This document shows, one piece after another, positions 8,435-16,642 of a stretch of 64,000 nt of DNA. The notes beneath the pieces are model-generated. The model was not told the origin of the DNA. It ran no database searches and saw only the letters and a list, made by a program, of their open reading frames with translations. How positions within the stretch are numbered: the first letter of the stretch is position 1; each line of letters starts with the position of its first letter. Made by a program: the position numbers and the translations under genes. This stretch comes from Mycobacterium sp. KBS0706 (GTDB lineage Bacteria > Pseudomonadota > Alphaproteobacteria > DSM-16000 > Inquilinaceae): positions 62,001 through 126,000 of the forward strand of contig NZ_VCCH02000011.1 in NCBI RefSeq assembly GCF_005938675.2. The letters run 5' to 3'.

Positions 8435-9487
8435 ATGGATTTCCAAGGCAGGCACTTCCTCTCGACGCGCGAGCTGACCCTCGACTCGCTCGCCGCGGTG
8501 TTCCGCGTCGCCGACCTGCTGGCCCCGGTGGCCCAAGGCCGCGCCACCACGCGGGTGCTGGAGGGAGCGGTGCTGGGCAGCCTGTTCTTCGAGGCCTCGA
8601 CCCGCACCCGGCTCAGCTTCGAGGCCGCCTTCCAGCGCCTCGGCGGCGCCGTGGTCAACACCACCGGCTTCACCTTCTCCTCGATCGCCAAGGGCGAGTC
8701 GATCTACGACACCGCCCGAGTGGTCGCCGGCTATGTCGACGCGGTGGTGATGCGCCATCCGGAGGAGCGGGCGATCCACGAATTCGCCGCCGCGACGCAC
8801 ATCCCGGTGATCAACGGCGGCAACGGCGCCGGCGAGCATCCGACCCAGGCGCTGCTGGACATCTACACCATCGAGAAGGAGTTCGCGCGCATCGGCCGGC
8901 CGGTCGACGGTGCCCGCATCGCCCTGGTCGGCGACCTGAAATACGGCCGCACCGTGCATTCGCTGATCCACATCCTGTCGCTCTACCAGGGCCTCACCCT
9001 GAGCCTGGTCTCGCCCGAGCCGCTGCGCATGCCGGCGGAGCTGGTGGAGCATGCCCGCAGCCGCGGCCACACGGTCGAGGAGCATGACGAGGTGACGCGC
9101 GGCGTGTCCAAGGCCGACCTGATCTATGCCACGCGGGTGCAGAAGGAGCGTTTCGCCGAGGGCGAGTTGTCGGCCGACTTCGCCCCCGACTTCCAGATCA
9201 GCCTCGGCATGCTCAACGCCCATGGCACGCCGCACACGGTGGTGATGCACCCGCTGCCGCGCGACAGCCGACCGGGCGCCAACGACCTGGCGCAGGACCT
9301 GAACACCGATCCGCGGCTGGCGATCTTCCGCCAGACCGACAACGGCGTGCCGGTGCGCATGGCGCTGTTCGCCCTGACCCTCGGCGTGGCCGACGGCATC
9401 GAGAAGACCTTCCAGCCGGCCCGCTGGTGGCGCCCGGAACGGATCGGCCCGGACGACGCCGAGTTCTACAGGCCGGGGAAGAACTGA
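8435..9487 (+). CDS. pyrB: Aspartate carbamoyltransferase, E. coli catalytic-chain class
   Basis: A 350-residue transferase that would make N-carbamoyl-aspartate from carbamoyl phosphate and aspartate. Every residue expected for catalysis is visible: the STRT carbamoyl-phosphate loop, the mobile-loop Ser/Lys in SSIAKGE, Arg in VVMRHPE, the HPTQ motif, YGRTVHS, TRVQKER and HPLPR. The chain is about 40 residues longer than the E. coli enzyme, with an extra tail after the ALTLGVADGIEK helix. There is no pyrI or pyrC beside it. Its neighbours are a SorC sugar regulator and a sugar importer, so it may serve a pathway other than housekeeping pyrimidine synthesis; that is an inference. Confidence 0.88.
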   Translation: MDFQGRHFLSTRELTLDSLAAVFRVADLLAPVAQGRATTRVLEGAVLGSLFFEASTRTRLSFEAAFQRLGGAVVNTTGFTFSSIAKGESIYDTARVVAGYVDAVVMRHPEERAIHEFAAATHIPVINGGNGAGEHPTQALLDIYTIEKEFARIGRPVDGARIALVGDLKYGRTVHSLIHILSLYQGLTLSLVSPEPLRMPAELVEHARSRGHTVEEHDEVTRGVSKADLIYATRVQKERFAEGELSADFAPDFQISLGMLNAHGTPHTVVMHPLPRDSRPGANDLAQDLNTDPRLAIFRQTDNGVPVRMALFALTLGVADGIEKTFQPARWWRPERIGPDDAEFYRPGKN

Positions 9488-9510
9488 ACGCTTCTCCGTT
9501 CCAATTCTGA

Positions 9511-9583
9511 CGTCATCCCGCGAAAGCGGGGATCTCTTCGCGACCCGATCGGATAGAGATTCCAGCTTTCGCGGGGAATGACG
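9511..9583. repeat. Dispersed palindromic intergenic repeat, copy 1
   Basis: The outer arms are CGTCATCCCGCGAAAGC (9511-9527) and its near-complement GCTTTCGCGGGGAATGACG (9565-9583), so transcription in either direction gives a long hairpin. A related copy lies at 45249-45323 after phosphoglycerate kinase. Both follow the 3' end of a gene. This one sits between the ATCase and the convergent permease and may also serve as a terminator. Confidence 0.8.
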
Positions 9584-9601
9584 ACAAGGTGAGTACCTTC
9601 C

Positions 9602-10465
9602 CTACTTCACCGCCCCCATGGTCAGGCCGCGCACCAGCTGGCGCGACACGATCAGAGCGAAGACGATCACCGGCAGCACGATCAGCGTGCCGGTGGCCAT
9701 GATCTGGCCCCAGGGCAGGTCGTAGCCGCTCATGAAGCTGGTCGCCGCCACCGGCGCGGTGCGGCTGGCGCTGCGCGTCAGGACAAGGGCGTAGAGCAGC
9801 TCGTTCCAGGAGAAGATGAAGGAGAAGATCGCCGAGACGGCGACGCCCGGCGCCGCCAGCGGCAGGGCGATGCGCCAGAACACGGTGAAGCGCGAGGCGC
9901 CGTCGATTCGCGCCGCATCGTCCAGGTCGCGCGGGATGCCGCGGAACTGGTCGGCGCAGATCCACACCACGATCGGCAGGTTGAAGGTCAGGTACAAGAG
10001 GATCAGCACCAGATGGGTGTCGATCAGGTTCAGGTTGCGGGCCAACAGGAAGATCGGCAGGGCCAGCACGATCGGGCTGACCATGCGGTTGGTGATGAAC
10101 CAGAACCACAGGTCGGACTTGCCGCGGAACTCGAACCGCGCCAGGGCATAGGCGGCCGGGGTGCCCAGCAGGATCGCCAGCGCCGTGGTCGAGACCGCGA
10201 CGATGATCGAGTTCAGCAGGCTGGGGCCGACATCCTTCGGGCCCAGCACCATGCGGTAGTGGTCCAGCGTCGGCTCGAACAGCCAGACCGGCGGGGAGGC
10301 CAGCGCCACCGCCTGGTCCTTCAGGCTGGTCGTCACCATCCAGTAGAACGGGAAGACGCAGACCAGCGCGATCGCGATCAGCGCGATCGCATGCCAGGGC
10401 GAGACCCGGACGCGGGCCTTGGCCGGCCGCGCATCCGCCCGCGCCGCTGCCGTCGAGGCGACCAT
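9602..10465 (-). CDS. Carbohydrate ABC transporter permease, MalG family
   Basis: A 287-residue inner-membrane protein with six hydrophobic helices. Its EAA loop (DDAARIDGASRFTVFWRIALPLAAPG) docks an ATPase. It ends in the GLTMGAVK tail typical of MalG-type permeases. The ATG at 10465 is fixed by AGGAGG 7 bases upstream. It is the last gene of a binding protein, SIS protein, MalF, MalG operon that has no ATPase gene. Confidence 0.92.
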   Translation of the reverse strand: MVASTAAARADARPAKARVRVSPWHAIALIAIALVCVFPFYWMVTTSLKDQAVALASPPVWLFEPTLDHYRMVLGPKDVGPSLLNSIIVAVSTTALAILLGTPAAYALARFEFRGKSDLWFWFITNRMVSPIVLALPIFLLARNLNLIDTHLVLILLYLTFNLPIVVWICADQFRGIPRDLDDAARIDGASRFTVFWRIALPLAAPGVAVSAIFSFIFSWNELLYALVLTRSASRTAPVAATSFMSGYDLPWGQIMATGTLIVLPVIVFALIVSRQLVRGLTMGAVK

Positions 10466-10482
10466 CACTCGACCTCCTGCCA

Positions 10483-11370
10483 TCATTCCACTTCCTGGTA
10501 CACGAGACGGATATACATCCGCGACAGCACGATGGTGAGGACCAGCAGCAGGATCGCCTGGGCCGAGGCGACGCCCTGGTCGAAGACCCGGAAGCCGATG
10601 CGCTGGATGGTGATCGAGATCAGCTCGGTCGCAGCACCCGGCCCGCCGCGGGTCAGGGTGAAGATCATGTCGAACAGCTTCAGCGTGTCGGCCGTGCGCA
10701 GAATCAGGATGGCGGTGATGCCAGGCAGCAGGAAGGGCAGCTGGACATGGCGCAGGATGTGGCGGAACCGCCGCGTCTCCAGCCGCGCCGCCTCCTCGAT
10801 CTCCGGCGGCACCATGGTCAGCCCGGCCAGCAGCACCAGGGCGCAGAACGGCGTCCACTGCCAGATGTCCATCAGCGCGATCGAGACGAAGGCGAAGGTC
10901 GGGTCGCCCAGCCATTCGACCGGGCCGATCCCGACCAGGCCGAGGAACCAGTTCACCACGCCGAAGTCGCGGTTGAAGATCAGCCGGCCGATCAGCCCGA
11001 CCACGGCATAGGTGGTGGCCATCGGGATCACCAGGCTGAGCCGTGCCAGCGTCTTGAGCAGCGGCAGCCCCGGCTTGTGCAGCAGCAACGCCACGGCGAG
11101 GCCCAGCAGCAGTTCCGCCGGCAGCACGATGGCCAGGAACACCAGCGTGCGGCCCAACGCATCCCAGAAGGTCGGGTCGGTCAGCACCGACAGGTAGTTG
11201 CCGAGACCGACGAAGGGCGTTCCCTCGCGCGGGATCTTCGGCAGGATCACCTGGTGCAGCGAGTTCCACAGCGCGTACAGCGTCGGGAAGATGCCGATCG
11301 CGAACAGGGCGATCACGGCCGGGGCGAGGAACCAGACCGGGGTCCAGCGGCTGTCGAGACGGTGCGCCAT
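10483..11370 (-). CDS. Carbohydrate ABC transporter permease, MalF family
   Basis: A 295-residue inner-membrane permease partner of the MalG-type gene 17 bp downstream. It shows an N-terminal helix (FLAPAVIALFAIGIFPTLYAL), a periplasmic loop and an EAA loop (EEAARLETRRFRHILRHVQLPFLLPG). The EAA loop has Glu-Thr-Arg where Asp-Gly-Ala is usual, which may influence which ATPase it accepts. Confidence 0.92.
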   Translation of the reverse strand: MAHRLDSRWTPVWFLAPAVIALFAIGIFPTLYALWNSLHQVILPKIPREGTPFVGLGNYLSVLTDPTFWDALGRTLVFLAIVLPAELLLGLAVALLLHKPGLPLLKTLARLSLVIPMATTYAVVGLIGRLIFNRDFGVVNWFLGLVGIGPVEWLGDPTFAFVSIALMDIWQWTPFCALVLLAGLTMVPPEIEEAARLETRRFRHILRHVQLPFLLPGITAILILRTADTLKLFDMIFTLTRGGPGAATELISITIQRIGFRVFDQGVASAQAILLLVLTIVLSRMYIRLVYQEVE

Positions 11371-11375
11371 AAAGT

Positions 11376-11942
11376 CTACTCGAGATTGGTGTGCCGCGCC
11401 CGCATCGCCTCGGGCGCGACGCCGAGCCGGTCGCGCAGCCGGAGCACGACCAGCTCGAACAGCAGGAACTGCGCCCCCTCGTACAGGCTGCCCATCGGCA
11501 GCACGGAGGCGACGGTGGGACCGGTGTCATTGGCCATGGTCTGGGCCGGCAGCACGAAGACGGTGTCGGCCAGGCTTGCGGCGCTGCCCTCGGGCTGGGC
11601 GGTGAACAGCAGGGTGCGCGCCCCGGCGTCGCGGGCGATGCGCATCAGCCCGTCGATGGTGGCGAAGCCGCCCGGCCCGGCGCTGACCACCAGCAGGTCG
11701 CCCGGCCCGACCGGTGGCGCCGACATGTCGCCGACGACATGGGCGTCCAGGCCGAGATGATACAGGCGCATGGCCAGCGCCCGCATCATCAGCCCCTCGC
11801 GGCCGACGCCGTGGCAGATCACCCGGCCGGCGCCGGCCAGGGCGTCGAGCACCGGATCAATCGCGCCGGGGGCGAGCCGGCCGAAGACGCCGCGGATCTC
11901 GTCCAGTGCCCCTTCCGCCAGGGCGCCCAGGCTGTCGGGCAT
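11376..11942 (-). CDS. SIS-domain protein, 6-phospho-3-hexuloisomerase-like
   Basis: A 188-residue sugar-phosphate isomerase-type protein. The RLYHLGLDAHVVGD segment, the PMGSLYEGAQFLLFEL segment and the MRARHTNLE tail are hallmarks of 6-phospho-3-hexuloisomerase (HxlB/PHI), which makes fructose 6-phosphate in the ribulose monophosphate pathway. The usual SGSGET phosphosugar loop is changed to SAGPGGF, and no hexulose-6-phosphate synthase is nearby, so the substrate may differ. The start at 11942 has GGAG 9 bases upstream. It lies inside the sugar ABC operon, 5 bp before malF. Confidence 0.82.
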   Translation of the reverse strand: MPDSLGALAEGALDEIRGVFGRLAPGAIDPVLDALAGAGRVICHGVGREGLMMRALAMRLYHLGLDAHVVGDMSAPPVGPGDLLVVSAGPGGFATIDGLMRIARDAGARTLLFTAQPEGSAASLADTVFVLPAQTMANDTGPTVASVLPMGSLYEGAQFLLFELVVLRLRDRLGVAPEAMRARHTNLE

Positions 11943-11984
11943 GGAATGGTCTCCGAAATCGACGAACGGATGGGCCAGTGCCCA

Positions 11985-12115
11985 CCCCCTCACCCTCCCA
12001 CGGCTTCGCCGCGGGTCCCTCCCTCTCCCCAAGGGAGAGGGAATTTTCACCTCTCCCTCGGGGAGAGGTCGAAATCGCGACGCGATTCCGGGTGAGGGGG
12101 TGGCCCCGGCCTCTC
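11985..12115. repeat. GC-rich palindromic intergenic repeat
   Basis: The element has outer arms CCACCCCCTCACCC... and ...GGGTGAGGGGGTGG. Inside are the nested hairpins CCCTCTCCC/GGGAGAGGG and CCTCTCCC/GGGGAGAGG. It lies between the SIS gene and the binding-protein gene of one operon. It could therefore act as an attenuating hairpin that separates high binding-protein expression from the rest, as in many ABC operons. I see no gene in it. Confidence 0.8.
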
Positions 12116-12126
12116 AGGCTGAGAGC

Positions 12127-13455
12127 CTACTGCAGCTTCTCTTTCTTGCCGTCATAGTAGCCGGCCTTCTGCAGCACCGCCTCCATGCGCTCGCCGATCT
12201 TCTGGGCGCCGGATTCGGTGGTCTCCTCGCCCAGCATGATCTTGGTGCCGAACTCGGCGACGATCTCGGAGATCGCCGGCCATTCCGGGAAGCGCGGGCG
12301 GAAGGACGGCACGCCGCCCTGCCAGGACGCCACCGTCGGCTCGACGAAGGCGTATTTCGCCTTGATCGCCGCGTCGTCATAGACCGCGGTGCGGCCGGAG
12401 ACGCCGCCGGCCTCGACATAGGGCTTGGCCATCGCCTCGGAGGTCACCCACTGGATGAACAGCCAGGACGCCTTCTGCTCCGCCTCGCTGGCCTGCGACG
12501 CGACGCCGAGCGAGAAGCCGCCCAGCGCCGGCTTCAGCCCCGCCTCGCCCTTCGGCTCGGTGGCGACGCCCAAGCAGTCACCCAGCTTCGACGTCGCCGG
12601 GTCGACCAGGGTCGAATAGAAGGACGACCATTCGGTGATCATCGCCACCTGCCCCTGGGCCAGCGCGTTGACCGATTCCGCATGGTCGTAGTCGACGATG
12701 CCCGGCGGCATGATCTTCATCAGATCCTGCCGGAACTTCAGCCCCTTCTGCGACTCCGCGGAGGTGAGATTGGACTTGAAGTCGGCGTTCAGCAGCGACC
12801 CGCCAAAGGGCCACAGCACACGCATGAAGCTGTCGGCCGACTGGGTCTCGCCGCGGCGCGACTGCAGGGCGTAGGCGTATTTGCCGTCATGGGTGAGCTT
12901 CGGCCCGTAAGTGTTGAGCAGCTCGTCCCAGGTTGCCGGCGGCTTGTCGAAGCCGGCATCCTTGAGCATGCATTTGTTGTAGAATAGCAAGCCCGAGTAG
13001 TTGTCGAAGGGCAGGCCGTACAGCTCCTTGTTCCAGGTGCCGAAGCTTTCCAGCAGGATCGGGAAGAAGCCCTTCAGGTTCAACGCCGGGTCGGCCAGGG
13101 CCGGGTCGTCGGTGAACTTCTTCAGCGGCACCAGCCAGCCGCTGTCGGCGTACTCGCCGATCCAGACGACGTCGGTCAGGACCACGTCGATCTCGCCGCC
13201 GGCCGTGAAATCAAGGACTTCGCGCTCGCGGCTGTTTTCATAGGGCAGGATCTCGTATTCGACCTTGATCCCGGTCTCCTGCTCGAACTGCGGCAGGAGC
13301 TGGATGGCGGCGCGATAGCCCGGCCGGTCGAGGAAGATCGCCTTGATCGTCGTGCCCTTGTAGGGCTCCGCCGCCTCCTTCAGGCTCCAGGCCATGGCCT
13401 GGCCGGCGGTCAGCAGCGCAGCGATCGTGGCACCGGAACACAGAAGCTTCTTCAT
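12127..13455 (-). CDS. Carbohydrate ABC transporter substrate-binding protein
   Basis: A 442-residue extracellular solute-binding protein of the family-1 (MalE/UgpB) type. It has a signal peptide ([22 protein letters not shown]) and the pattern [39 protein letters not shown]. The binding residues for a particular sugar cannot be read. The ATG at 13455 is set by GGGAGG 8 bases upstream. It is the first gene of the operon, behind a palindrome-overlapped promoter. Confidence 0.92.
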   Translation of the reverse strand: MKKLLCSGATIAALLTAGQAMAWSLKEAAEPYKGTTIKAIFLDRPGYRAAIQLLPQFEQETGIKVEYEILPYENSREREVLDFTAGGEIDVVLTDVVWIGEYADSGWLVPLKKFTDDPALADPALNLKGFFPILLESFGTWNKELYGLPFDNYSGLLFYNKCMLKDAGFDKPPATWDELLNTYGPKLTHDGKYAYALQSRRGETQSADSFMRVLWPFGGSLLNADFKSNLTSAESQKGLKFRQDLMKIMPPGIVDYDHAESVNALAQGQVAMITEWSSFYSTLVDPATSKLGDCLGVATEPKGEAGLKPALGGFSLGVASQASEAEQKASWLFIQWVTSEAMAKPYVEAGGVSGRTAVYDDAAIKAKYAFVEPTVASWQGGVPSFRPRFPEWPAISEIVAEFGTKIMLGEETTESGAQKIGERMEAVLQKAGYYDGKKEKLQ

Positions 13456-13585
13456 TGGGTTCGCCTCCCTTTCTGATCGGTCATGCCCGGCCGCTGCCGG
13501 GGGTTTTCCCGCCCGTTCGGATGAACGATGCTCCTCATCGCGCGGTCGCGCCATTCCGCCTGACGGCGAAGGCCTCGGCGGACGT

Positions 13586-13614
13586 GATAAACATTTGTAT
13601 CTTGGTCGATACAA
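13586..13614 (-). promoter_or_regulatory. Promoter and inverted-repeat operator of the sugar ABC operon
   Basis: Read on the minus strand, TTGTAT (-35) and TTTATC (-10) are separated by 17 bases. The 20-bp sequence at 13595-13614 is a perfect 7-bp inverted repeat, TTGTATC-N6-GATACAA, covering the -35 and most of the spacer. A bound protein would block RNA polymerase. The SorC-type regulator at 7356 is the natural candidate. Confidence 0.6.
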
Positions 13615-13650
13615 TCGTCCAGCACGCGCGCGCGAGTCAAGCCGGGCCTG

Positions 13651-14289
13651 TCAGCGCCGCAGCACCGTACGGCAGGCGCCGAGCCGGGACTGCCAACCCT
13701 CGCGCTCCAGTTCCGGCACCGGCTCCTCCGATTCCGGGAAGCCAAGGCAAAGATAGCCGATCAGATGCCAGTCCGGCGGCACGTCGAGCAGCGCCGCCAC
13801 CGCCTGCGGCTCCAGGATCGACACCCAGCCCAGCCCGACACCTTCGATCCGGGCGGCCAACCACAGCGTGTGGATGGCGGTGACCGCGGAATGGTCCAGC
13901 GTCTCCGGCATGGTCTGCCGTCCCAGCCCGTGTCCCTGCCCGGTCGACCGGTCGCAAAACACGGCGAGCTGCACCGGCGCCTCCTGCAGCCCGGCGAGCT
14001 TCAGCCGCCGATAATGGGCCGCGCGGTCGCCGTCATAGCCTGAGGCGGCGGTGTCGTTGCAGCGGCCGAACACGGCCCGCACCGCGGCGCGCCGCACCTC
14101 GTCCTCGACCAGGACGAAGCGCCAGGGCTGGCTGTTGCCGACCGAAGGGGCCAGGCAGGCGAGGTCGAGCAGCCGGTCGATCAGCCCGGTCGGCAGCGGG
14201 TCGCGGCGGAAGCGGCGCACGTCGCGGCGCCAGCGCAGCAGCGCGGCGAAGCGGTCGCGGAACTCGGGCGGGAAGTCGGGGCTGGCCAC
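13651..14289 (-). CDS. bluB: 5,6-dimethylbenzimidazole synthase
   Basis: A 212-residue flavin-fold enzyme that converts reduced FMN and oxygen to 5,6-dimethylbenzimidazole, the lower ligand of vitamin B12. BluB hallmarks are the RRDVRRFRRDPLP start, APSVGNSQPWRFVLV, YRRLKLAGLQEAPVQLAVFCD and GLGRQTMPETLDHSAV. Length matches the family. No other cobalamin gene and no recognisable B12 riboswitch lie next to it. Confidence 0.93.
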   Translation of the reverse strand: MASPDFPPEFRDRFAALLRWRRDVRRFRRDPLPTGLIDRLLDLACLAPSVGNSQPWRFVLVEDEVRRAAVRAVFGRCNDTAASGYDGDRAAHYRRLKLAGLQEAPVQLAVFCDRSTGQGHGLGRQTMPETLDHSAVTAIHTLWLAARIEGVGLGWVSILEPQAVAALLDVPPDWHLIGYLCLGFPESEEPVPELEREGWQSRLGACRTVLRR

Positions 14290-14330
14290 AGGGTCCTCCG
14301 GGCGGCGGCGCCCCAGCTATAGCCGCCCGA

Positions 14331-15119
14331 TCAGGGCCCGGGAAACAGCGTGTCGATGCGACCCGTTGCCCAGTAGGCGAGCAGGCCGACCCATTCGTGC
14401 TGGGCGATGGTCAGAACAGCCATCTGCTCGACCAGATTGGACCTGGGCAACAGCTCCGGCGGCCGGCCAAAATAGTCGACCGGCCAGGGCACCACCTTCC
14501 AGCCGGCCTTGGCGAACAGGCCCATCGACCGCGGCATGTGAAAGGCGCTGGTGACCAGCACCCAGTGCTGCCCGGCTTGCGGCTGCACCAGTTGCTTCAG
14601 CAGCAGGACATTTTCGTCGGTGTTGCGGGCCTGCCCTTCCAGGATCATCCGCTGTTCCGGCAGCCCGGCCATCATCATGGCGTCGCGGAAGATGTCCGAT
14701 TGCGGCGGAATGCCGTTCCATGGATCGCCAAGCCCGCCGGAGAACACGACCGGTGCGTCGGGGAAGCGGCGGGCCAGATCGAGGGCGGCGAACAGCCGTT
14801 CGGCACCGTTGTTCAGCGAGGGCTCGCCGCGCAGGCCCGACATCAGGTTCTCCTCGGCCCCGCCGAGAACGATGATCCCGTCCAGCGTCGCCGGCAGCCG
14901 GTCCGGCTTCTGGAAGCGGTTCTCCAGCGGCAGCATCAGCAGATCGCCGATCGGCAGCACGCAGGCCGCGACGAAAGCCAGGGTCACGGCGATCACCAGG
15001 CGCCGGGCCAGACGCCGCCAGCGGAACAGGAACCCAGCCGTGGCCGCCAATAGCGCCAGCAGCACGAGACCGAGCGGCTGGATGAAGAACCAGATCAGTT
15101 TCGACAGGAAATAGAACAC
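14331..15119 (-). CDS. YdcF/ElyC-type DUF218 membrane protein
   Basis: A protein of about 262 residues with two N-terminal membrane helices (LIWFFIQPLGLVLLALLAATAGFLF and LVIAVTLAFVAACVLPIG). A DUF218 domain follows: GIIVLGGAEEN, PVVFSGGLGD, ARNTDENV and LVTSAFHMPRSMGLFAKAG. ElyC/SanA-type members act in envelope biogenesis. I prefer the GTG at 15119, just before the first helix; in-frame ATGs further upstream would add a poorly conserved segment. Confidence 0.85.
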   Translation of the reverse strand: MFYFLSKLIWFFIQPLGLVLLALLAATAGFLFRWRRLARRLVIAVTLAFVAACVLPIGDLLMLPLENRFQKPDRLPATLDGIIVLGGAEENLMSGLRGEPSLNNGAERLFAALDLARRFPDAPVVFSGGLGDPWNGIPPQSDIFRDAMMMAGLPEQRMILEGQARNTDENVLLLKQLVQPQAGQHWVLVTSAFHMPRSMGLFAKAGWKVVPWPVDYFGRPPELLPRSNLVEQMAVLTIAQHEWVGLLAYWATGRIDTLFPGP

Positions 15120-15268
15120 GGCCCACCCACCCGGCGCCCCATCCGAGGAATGGCCGATTGCAGCCGAAGATGCAACCTGTCGGGCCATGCGCGGGTTGAC
15201 GCCGAGGCGCCGCGTCCGCACATGGGCTAGGCTGTCCGTCCCAGGCCACCGGAGTCCGCCGCCCGTTC

Positions 15269-16642
15269 ATGGAGCTGTTCCCCACCGACTTCCTCGATCG
15301 GGCCGGCGAGCTGTTCGACCGCCGCATCCGCCTCGGCGTCACCGGGTTGAGCCGGGCGGGCAAATCGGTGTTCATCGCCGCGCTGGTGCATGGGTTAACC
15401 GATCCGCGGCGCTTCGGGCTGCTGGACGCCGTCGCCGAGGACCGGCTGCGCGCCGCGGTGCTGCGGCCGCAGCCGCATCTCGAGCTGCCGCGCTTCCCCT
15501 ATGAGGAGGCGGTGGGCCGGCTGACGGGATCCGGCGGGTATCCGGACTGGCCGGCCGGCACCCGCAACGTCGCCGAGTTGCGCCTGTCGCTGCGCTTCGC
15601 CCCGAAAAGCGGGCTGCGCAGCCTGCTGGGCGACCAGGTGCTGCATCTCGACATCTTCGACTATCCCGGCGAATGGCTGATCGACCTGCCGCTCTTGGAG
15701 CGTGACTATGCCGGCTGGGCGGAGGAGGCGTTGGCCCTGGCCACCACCGGGGTGCGAGCGCCGCTGTCCAAGGTGTGGCGCGACGCCATCGCCGAGCTCG
15801 ACCCCGCCGGGCCGGCGAAGGAAACCGACGCGATCGCGGCAGCGCGGCTCTACACCGAATATCTGCGCGGATGCCGCACCCATGCGATCCCGCTGAGCCG
15901 GCTGCAGCCCGGCCGCTTCCTGCTGCCGGGCGACCTGGAGGGATCCCCCGCCCTCACCTTCTGCCCGCTGCCGCGGCCGCGCGAGACGGCGCGCGGGTCG
16001 CTGTGGCGGCTGATGGAGGAGCGGTTCGAGGCCTATAAGGCCAAGGTCATCCGCCCGTTCTTCAACGACCATTTCAGCCGGCTGGACCGGCAGATCGTGC
16101 TGGTCGACCTCTTGGCCCATCTCGCCGCCGGGCCGGAGAGTCTCGAGGATCTGGGCCGGGCCATGGATGACATCCTGACCTGCTTCAAGACCGGCGGCAT
16201 CAACTGGCTGTGGCCGTTCGAATCGCGGATCCGCCGCGTGCTGTTCGCCGCCACCAAGGCCGACCACCTGCCGCGCGAGGGGCATGAGCCGCTGGTCGGG
16301 CTGATGGACGAGTTGCTGCAGCAGAGCGTCCGCCGCACCGCCTTCCAGGGCGCCACGGCCCGATCGATGGCGATCGCCTCGCTGCGCGCCACCCGCGAGG
16401 TCGACGTCAAGCACGAGGGCGAGACCCTGCGCTGCGTCGCCGGGGTGATCGAGCCGGGCGGCAAGCCGGTCGCGGCCTATCCCGGCGCGCTGCCGCGCAG
16501 CCTGCGCGAGGCCCGCGGCGGCGGCCGCTTCGGCGCCCAGCGCTTCCTGCCGCCGGCCGAGCTCGGCGCCGACGGCCAGCCCTGGCCGCATATCCGCCTG
16601 GATGGGGCGCTGCAGTTCCTGATCGGGGAGGACCTGGCATGA
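15269..16642 (+). CDS. YcjX-family (DUF463) P-loop protein
   Basis: A 457-residue predicted nucleotide-binding protein. The N-terminal P-loop reads GVTGLSRAGKSVF, followed by FIAALVHGL. A central LHLDIFDYPGEWLIDLPLL segment resembles a switch II, and VDLLAHLAAG and ATKADHLPR are further conserved pieces. YcjX accompanies YcjF and is linked to envelope stress in enterobacteria; the molecular role is unsettled. It overlaps ycjF by ATGA. Confidence 0.9.
   Translation: MELFPTDFLDRAGELFDRRIRLGVTGLSRAGKSVFIAALVHGLTDPRRFGLLDAVAEDRLRAAVLRPQPHLELPRFPYEEAVGRLTGSGGYPDWPAGTRNVAELRLSLRFAPKSGLRSLLGDQVLHLDIFDYPGEWLIDLPLLERDYAGWAEEALALATTGVRAPLSKVWRDAIAELDPAGPAKETDAIAAARLYTEYLRGCRTHAIPLSRLQPGRFLLPGDLEGSPALTFCPLPRPRETARGSLWRLMEERFEAYKAKVIRPFFNDHFSRLDRQIVLVDLLAHLAAGPESLEDLGRAMDDILTCFKTGGINWLWPFESRIRRVLFAATKADHLPREGHEPLVGLMDELLQQSVRRTAFQGATARSMAIASLRATREVDVKHEGETLRCVAGVIEPGGKPVAAYPGALPRSLREARGGGRFGAQRFLPPAELGADGQPWPHIRLDGALQFLIGEDLA

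Noticed and set aside
13456..13650. Cobalamin riboswitch near bluB
   Set aside because: The region is upstream of the sugar binding protein, not bluB, and lacks a B12-box-like sequence.
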